Assembly: GCA_947593735.1 (NCBI GenBank)
Contig: CANQDT010000003.1
Span: 1-64,000 of the forward strand
DNA: 64,000 nt
Reading direction: 5' to 3'
From: an uncultured Lachnospiraceae bacterium
GTDB lineage: Bacteria; Bacillota; Clostridia; Lachnospirales; Lachnospiraceae
Positions 59,405-64,000 of this stretch are shown here, in pieces; positions within the stretch are counted from its first letter, which is position 1; each line of letters opens with the position of its first letter. The position numbers and the translations under genes were made by a program. Below the pieces are notes generated by a model that did no database searches, had not been told where the DNA came from, and saw only the letters and a list, made by a program, of their open reading frames with translations.

Positions 59405-60577
59405 ATGAAGAAATTTACAAAAAGAGCACTCGGCATCGTACTGGCTGTATCCATGGCGCTTACGATGAGCGCGTGCGGAAGCAAAGAGACAGCGCAGGAC
59501 AGTGGTGAGAACGGCAGCGCGCAGACAGCGTTCAAAGTAGGCGGGATCGGGCCGCTGACCGGCGGGACCGCCGTATACGGTCAGGCAGTAAAAAATGCCG
59601 CGGAACTTGCCGTAGAGGAGATAAACGCGGCGGGCGAAGTTCAGATCGAATTTAACTATCAGGACGACGAGGGCGACGCGGAAAAGGCAGTCAACGCGTA
59701 TAATACCCTGAAAGACTGGGATATGCAGATGCTGCTTGGTACCGTTACTTCCGCTCCGTGTACCGCGGTTGTCGAGAAGACATTTGAAGACAATATGTTC
59801 CAGCTGACCCCGTCGGGTTCCGCTGTGGAAAGCATCCAGCATCCGAACGCGTTCCGCGTATGCTTCTCGGATCCGAACCAGGGGATCGCTTCCGCCCAGT
59901 ATATCGGCGAGAACAAGGTCGCGTCCAAAGTCGCTGTGATCTATGACAGCTCGGACGTATATTCTTCCGGTATTTATCAGAAATTCGCGGAAGAAGCCGC
60001 GAATCAGGACTTTGAGATCGTAGAGGCGCAGGCGTTTACGGCGGACAACAAGACCGATTTTACGGTTCAGCTCCAGAAAGCGAAAGCGTCCGGCGCGGAG
60101 CTTGTGTTCCTTCCGATTTATTATCAGGAAGCGGCGCTGATTCTCACGCAGGCGGATCAGATGGGCTACAAGCCGATGTTCTTCGGCTGTGACGGACTGG
60201 ACGGGATCCTTTCCGTTGATAAATTTGATAAAAACCTGGCGGAAGACGTTATGCTCCTGACTCCGTTCGCCGCGGACGCGCAGGATGAACTGACGCAGAA
60301 TTTCGTGAAAAATTATCAGGAAAAATATGGCGAGATTCCGAATCAATTTGCCGCGGACGCGTATGACGGCATTTACGCGATCGTCGAGGCGATCAAAAAA
60401 TCCGGTGTGACGCCAGATATGGACGCCTCCGCTATCTGCGACGGCATGACAAAGGCGATGACAGAGATCAGCATAAACGGCTTGACCGGTGAAAATATGA
60501 CCTGGACCGAGGACGGAGAGCCGAATAAAGCTCCGAAGGCGGTCGTGATCAAGGACGGCGCTTACGTGCTGCGGTAA
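59405..60577 (+). CDS. livJ: Branched-chain amino-acid ABC transporter substrate-binding lipoprotein LivJ
   Basis: The 390-residue product has a lipoprotein signal (KRALGIVLAVSMALTMSACG, lipobox Cys24), and a type-I periplasmic binding fold: FKVGGIGPLTGGTAVYGQAV, AAELAVEEINAAG and VAVIYDSSDVYSSGIYQKFA. It binds Leu/Ile/Val or related amino acids outside the cell for the LivHMGF complex encoded next. The start ATG 59405 follows AAAGAGGG. A hairpin terminator separates it from livH, which also has its own promoter, so binding protein can be made in excess. Confidence 0.92.
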   Translation: MKKFTKRALGIVLAVSMALTMSACGSKETAQDSGENGSAQTAFKVGGIGPLTGGTAVYGQAVKNAAELAVEEINAAGEVQIEFNYQDDEGDAEKAVNAYNTLKDWDMQMLLGTVTSAPCTAVVEKTFEDNMFQLTPSGSAVESIQHPNAFRVCFSDPNQGIASAQYIGENKVASKVAVIYDSSDVYSSGIYQKFAEEAANQDFEIVEAQAFTADNKTDFTVQLQKAKASGAELVFLPIYYQEAALILTQADQMGYKPMFFGCDGLDGILSVDKFDKNLAEDVMLLTPFAADAQDELTQNFVKNYQEKYGEIPNQFAADAYDGIYAIVEAIKKSGVTPDMDASAICDGMTKAMTEISINGLTGENMTWTEDGEPNKAPKAVVIKDGAYVLR

Positions 60578-60616
60578 ATCGCTGCCGAAGAAAAAAACGG
60601 TAACGCTACGATCACA

Positions 60617-60668
60617 GGGGACAGACGATCTGCGTGGGAACGCATTTCGTTTGTCCCCATTTTGTTTT
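60617..60668 (+). terminator. Terminator or attenuator between livJ and livH
   Basis: GGGGACAGACG (60617-60627) pairs with CGTTTGTCCCC (60648-60658) with an inner TGCGT/ACGCA stem. ATTTTGTTTT follows. It probably lowers read-through from livJ into livH. Confidence 0.7.
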
Positions 60669-60707
60669 CTGGGGTTCGGATAATGGACGCAAAAAAAGGA
60701 AAATATC

Positions 60708-60737
60708 TTGATTCCGCGGATAATTTCATGCTATAAT
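60708..60737 (+). promoter_or_regulatory. Promoter of livHMGF
   Basis: TTGATT (60708-60713), 18 bases, TATAAT (60732-60737), about 47 bases before ATG 60785. Confidence 0.7.
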
Positions 60738-60784
60738 AGGACGATTATAAGGTTGTAATAACCAGGAAAGAGGGAATGGGAACG

Positions 60785-61669
60785 ATGAGTTTTTTGTCAT
60801 ATCTGATAAACGGGATCAGCCTGGGCAGCGTTTATGCGATCATTGCGCTGGGCTATACCATGGTCTATGGAATCGCGAAAATGCTGAATTTTGCGCACGG
60901 GGACGTCATTATGATCGGCAGCTACGTCGTTCTCACGGCAATGACGTCTTATGGGATGAATCCGCTGCTTGCGGTCGGCATCGCGGTCATTTTCTGTACT
61001 CTGCTCGGCATCCTGATCGAGAAACTGGCATATAAGCCTCTGAGAAACGCGGGTTCCCCTCTTGCGGTGCTGATCACCGCGATCGGTGTCAGTTACCTGC
61101 TGCAGAATATCGCGCTGCTGATCTTCGGAGCCAATATGAAGTCGTTCCAATCGGTGATCGGAACCAAACAGATCCCGCTGCTGGGAGGCGACCTGCTCGT
61201 TTCCATGACGACGATCGTGACGATCCTTTCCTGTGTGATTATCATGCTCGTTCTGACCGCTTTTATCAAACGGACGAAAGCGGGACAGGCGATGCTGGCG
61301 GTATCGGAGGACCAGGGCGCGGCGCGCCTGATGGGGATCAATGTAAACGGAACGATCTCCCTCACGTTCGCGATCGGCTCCGGGCTTGCCGCGATTGCCG
61401 GAGTCCTGTTATGTTCCGCGTATCCGTCCCTGACTCCCTATACGGGGGCGATGCCGGGCATCAAAGCGTTTGTCGCGGCGGTATTCGGCGGGATCGGGTC
61501 GATTCCGGGCGCGTTTATCGGCGGCATCCTGCTCGGCGTGATCGAGATATTGAGCAAGGCGTATATTTCAACGCAGCTTTCCGACGCGATCGTGTTCGCT
61601 GTGCTGATCGTCGTCCTGCTTGTGAAGCCTACGGGTATTTTAGGGAAAAACATTCAGGAGAAAGTGTAG
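60785..61669 (+). CDS. livH: Branched-chain amino-acid ABC transporter permease LivH
   Basis: A 294-residue permease with about eight hydrophobic segments of the LivH type: NGISLGSVYAIIALGYTMVY, GIAKMLNFAHGDVIMIGSYV, MGINVNGTISLTFAIGSGLA and PGIKAFVAAVFGGIGSIPGA (the EAA-like loop). With LivM it forms the channel. The start ATG 60785 is the second ATG; GAGGGA lies at the right distance. It has its own promoter after the livJ terminator. Confidence 0.94.
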   Translation: MSFLSYLINGISLGSVYAIIALGYTMVYGIAKMLNFAHGDVIMIGSYVVLTAMTSYGMNPLLAVGIAVIFCTLLGILIEKLAYKPLRNAGSPLAVLITAIGVSYLLQNIALLIFGANMKSFQSVIGTKQIPLLGGDLLVSMTTIVTILSCVIIMLVLTAFIKRTKAGQAMLAVSEDQGAARLMGINVNGTISLTFAIGSGLAAIAGVLLCSAYPSLTPYTGAMPGIKAFVAAVFGGIGSIPGAFIGGILLGVIEILSKAYISTQLSDAIVFAVLIVVLLVKPTGILGKNIQEKV

Positions 61670-61678
61670 GTGATCCAT

Positions 61679-62752
61679 ATGACGGCGAAATTAAGTAAAA
61701 ATGTGAGAAGCAACGCGATCACTTACGGGATTGTCCTGGTTTTCTACGCGGTTGTGCAGATCCTTCTGGCAACGGGGAACCTCTCCAGCCTGATGCGCGG
61801 TTTGCTCGTGCCGCTTTGTATGTACGCGATCCTTGCGGTATCGCTGAATCTGACGGTCGGGATATTGGGAGAACTGAGCCTCGGGCACGCGGGATTTATG
61901 TGTGTGGGGGCGTTTGCCAGCGCGTTCTTTTCAAAATACATGGCTGAAACCGGTATGCCGGCGGGTATCCGGTTTGTGGCGGCGATCCTGATCGGAGCGC
62001 TGATGGCAGGTATTTTCGGCATCCTGATCGGTATTCCGGTCCTGCGTCTGAAAGGAGATTACCTCGCGATCGTTACGCTCGCGTTCGGAGAGATCATCAA
62101 AAACGTGATGAACGTCCTGTTTATCGGAAAAGACTCCGACGGACTTCATTTTTCAATGAACAGCGCGGTGGATCTTCATCTGAAAGAGGGCGGGACGGTG
62201 ATCGTAAACGGTCCGCAGGGAATTACCGGGACGCCGAACCAGTCGACCTTTACGATCGGGATCATCCTTCTTCTGATTACGTTGTTTATTGTCCTGAACC
62301 TGATCCAGTCCCGGGACGGACGCGCCATTATGGCGATCCGGGATAACCGCATCGCGGCGGAGTCGGTCGGGATCAATATTACGAAATACAAACTGATGGC
62401 ATTTTCCATTTCCGCCGCGCTTGCCGGCGTCGCGGGCGTGTTGTATGCGCACAATCTGTCAACCCTGATCGCCCAGCCGAAGAATTTCGGATATAATATG
62501 TCGATCATGATCCTGGTCTATGTCGTACTCGGAGGAATCGGCAATATCCGGGGCTCCATGATCGCGGCGGTGATCCTGACCCTGCTGCCGGAGCTGCTCC
62601 GCGGACTGAATGATTACCGGATGCTCATTTACGCGATCGTCCTGATCGTGATGATGATCGTGAACTGGAATCCGACCTGTAAGGCGTTCCGCGAGAAATA
62701 TTCGTTCCGGAATATAAAGGCGCGGATGAAGACGGCAAAGGAGGTCAGATAA
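61679..62752 (+). CDS. livM: Branched-chain amino-acid ABC transporter permease LivM
   Basis: The 357-residue permease has about ten hydrophobic segments and the LivM signatures LCMYAILAVSLNLTVGILGE, LSLGHAGFMCVGAFASA, LRLKGDYLAIVTLAFGEIIK and YVVLGGIGNIRGSMIAAV. It pairs with LivH. The start ATG 61679 follows GTAGGTGA; GTG 61670 is an alternative. It starts 9 bp after livH and is followed by livG at a 2 bp gap. Confidence 0.94.
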   Translation: MTAKLSKNVRSNAITYGIVLVFYAVVQILLATGNLSSLMRGLLVPLCMYAILAVSLNLTVGILGELSLGHAGFMCVGAFASAFFSKYMAETGMPAGIRFVAAILIGALMAGIFGILIGIPVLRLKGDYLAIVTLAFGEIIKNVMNVLFIGKDSDGLHFSMNSAVDLHLKEGGTVIVNGPQGITGTPNQSTFTIGIILLLITLFIVLNLIQSRDGRAIMAIRDNRIAAESVGINITKYKLMAFSISAALAGVAGVLYAHNLSTLIAQPKNFGYNMSIMILVYVVLGGIGNIRGSMIAAVILTLLPELLRGLNDYRMLIYAIVLIVMMIVNWNPTCKAFREKYSFRNIKARMKTAKEVR

Positions 62753-62754
62753 TC

Positions 62755-63513
62755 ATGGCGTTATTGGAAGTAAAAGATTTAAGCATCTCATTCGGCGGGC
62801 TCCGCGCCGTAGATGATTTCAATGTTTCCATCGAAAAGGGACAGCTGTACGGGCTGATCGGTCCGAACGGGGCAGGGAAAACGACGATCTTCAATCTGCT
62901 GACCGGCGTATACAAGCCGTCGAAAGGAAAGATCGAACTCGATGGAAAGAATATCACCGGGCACAGTACGATCGAGATCAGCAAGGCGGGGATCGCCCGG
63001 ACGTTCCAGAATATCCGCCTGTTTGACAAGCTTACGGTTCTGGATAATGTAAAAGTCGGCTTGCACAATCATAACCGCTATTCCACGGCTGCCGGGATCT
63101 TCCGGCTGCCGACATTTTACCGGACGGAGAAGCGGATGAATGAACGGGCGATGGAGCTGCTGAAGGTGTTTGACCTTGACGGGGAAGCCGATTATCTCGC
63201 GTCCAACCTGCCTTACGGAAGACAGCGGAAGCTGGAGATCGCGCGGGCGCTTGCGACGGAGCCGAAGCTGCTGCTCCTGGATGAACCTGCGGCGGGCATG
63301 AACCCGAACGAGACAAAAGAGCTGATGGACACGATCCATTTTGTCAGGGACAGATTTGATATGACGATCCTTCTGATCGAGCATGACATGAAGCTCGTGG
63401 CAGGCATATGCGAAGAACTTTCCGTGCTGAATTTCGGAAAAGAGCTTGCCCAGGGCAAGACGTCGGATGTACTGAATGATCCGGAAGTGATCAAGGCTTA
63501 TCTGGGAGAATAG
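62755..63513 (+). CDS. livG: Branched-chain amino-acid ABC transporter ATPase LivG
   Basis: The 252-residue ATPase has Walker A GPNGAGKTTIFNLL, the family signature GRQRKLEIARAL (LSGG-like: LPYGRQRKLE), Walker B LLLLDEPAAGMNPNE and the switch His in LIEHDMKLV. It drives LivHM transport together with LivF. The start ATG 62755 is 2 bp after livM. Confidence 0.96.
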   Translation: MALLEVKDLSISFGGLRAVDDFNVSIEKGQLYGLIGPNGAGKTTIFNLLTGVYKPSKGKIELDGKNITGHSTIEISKAGIARTFQNIRLFDKLTVLDNVKVGLHNHNRYSTAAGIFRLPTFYRTEKRMNERAMELLKVFDLDGEADYLASNLPYGRQRKLEIARALATEPKLLLLDEPAAGMNPNETKELMDTIHFVRDRFDMTILLIEHDMKLVAGICEELSVLNFGKELAQGKTSDVLNDPEVIKAYLGE

Positions 63514-63525
63514 GAGGACGGCAAA

Positions 63526-64000
63526 TTGGCAATGTTAGAGATCAGAGACCTGCAGGTATATTATGGTATGATTCACGCGATCAAGGGGATTTCATTTGAC
63601 GTCCGCGAGGGCGAAGTGATCGCCCTGATCGGCGCGAACGGCGCCGGGAAGACAACGATCCTACATTCGGTTACCGGGCTGATCCCCGTAAAATCCGGAC
63701 AGATCTTATTTGAAGGAAATGATATAACGAAAGTCCCCGCCCATAAGATCGTATCGATGGGAATGGCGCATGTGCCGGAAGGGCGCCGGGTCTTTTCCCA
63801 GCTGACCGTATACGAGAACCTGAAAATGGGCGCTTATACGAGAAAAGACAAGAATGAGATCCGGGAATCCCTGGAGATGGTCTATAAGCGGTTCCCACGC
63901 CTGGAGGAACGGAAAAACCAGATCGCGGGAACGCTGAGCGGCGGGGAGCAGCAGATGCTCGCCATGGGGCGCGCGCTGATGAGCAAGCCGCGGATCCTTT
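63526..64000 (+). CDS. livF: Branched-chain amino-acid ABC transporter ATPase LivF, cut by the window edge
   Basis: The frame from TTG 63526 (GGAGG 8 bases before; ATG 63532 is the alternative) stays open to the edge. It reads Walker A IGANGAGKTTILHS, GLIPVKSGQILFEG, MGMAHVPEGRRVFSQLTVYE (the LivF Q-loop region) and the LSGGEQQMLAMGRALM signature. The C-terminal third with Walker B lies outside. It is the second ATPase of the liv complex. Confidence 0.95.
   Translation, partial: MAMLEIRDLQVYYGMIHAIKGISFDVREGEVIALIGANGAGKTTILHSVTGLIPVKSGQILFEGNDITKVPAHKIVSMGMAHVPEGRRVFSQLTVYENLKMGAYTRKDKNEIRESLEMVYKRFPRLEERKNQIAGTLSGGEQQMLAMGRALMSKPRIL

Noticed and set aside
1..64000. CRISPR array
   Set aside because: No regularly spaced direct repeats of 23-40 bp with unique spacers were seen; the two 32 bp repeats at 2561 and 2645 are only a pair.

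Overview
The window looks like chromosome from a spore-forming, low-to-mid GC Firmicute of the class Clostridia, most like Lachnospiraceae. The grounds are a sigK-type sporulation sigma factor, IreB, a DUF5688 protein, a Crh-like HPr, strong GGAGG ribosome binding sites throughout, and the gene order ireB-ruvX-DUF1292 ... trmR-trhP. No database search was possible; family names rest on motifs read from the translations.

Left 6 kb (1-6000): an accessory patchwork, more AT-rich than the rest. It holds the tail of a conjugative-element sigma-like protein, the C-terminal half of a PIN-domain protein, a membrane-linked XRE regulator, a DUF4143-type ATPase, a secreted protein with an anthrax-lethal-factor-like HELGH metallopeptidase domain and two InlB-type repeats, a likely GtrA remnant, and a DUF4160/DUF2442 pair.

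6-14 kb: a 1222-residue secreted GH2 glycosidase; a leftward three-gene glycolipid operon (GT8 glycosyltransferase, PlsY, UgtP-like diglyceride glycosyltransferase); and an unrecognised secreted protein. 14-18 kb: prmA, rsmE (frameshifted), a NifS-like cysteine desulfurase and thiI, for ribosome and tRNA modification. 18-32 kb: a Crh-like HPr, mtaB, the ireB-ruvX-DUF1292-RNase J-YlbF-small membrane protein-trmR-trhP series, a DUF2156/GNAT protein, a ROK glucokinase, sigK, yqeG, an M24 peptidase, hisC and a DUF5688 protein. 32-46 kb: a cold-shock protein, clpB, argH, a small membrane protein, a peptidoglycan-binding protein, a cation/proton antiporter, queH, carAB and a secreted subtilase.

46-64 kb: a two-ATPase oligopeptide ABC protein with no permease beside it, tRNA-Gly(GCC), small HTH and SEC-C proteins, and then a leftward two-gene unit: a 187-residue protein with a helical leader-like half and a Gly/Ser/Ala/Thr/Cys-rich tail, followed 19 bp on by a DxD glycosyltransferase-like protein. 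This unit is the best candidate in the window for an undescribed system, possibly a glycosylated peptide or surface protein. The window ends with an AGCS alanine transporter, a DegV protein, an AEC permease, the overlapping folate genes folC-folP-folBK, pheA, and a branched-chain amino-acid ABC transporter livJHMGF, cut in livF by the edge.

A palindromic interspersed element occurs at 9840, 18092 and 36346, each time beside a terminator. At 36 kb it supplies the last codons of a membrane protein gene.
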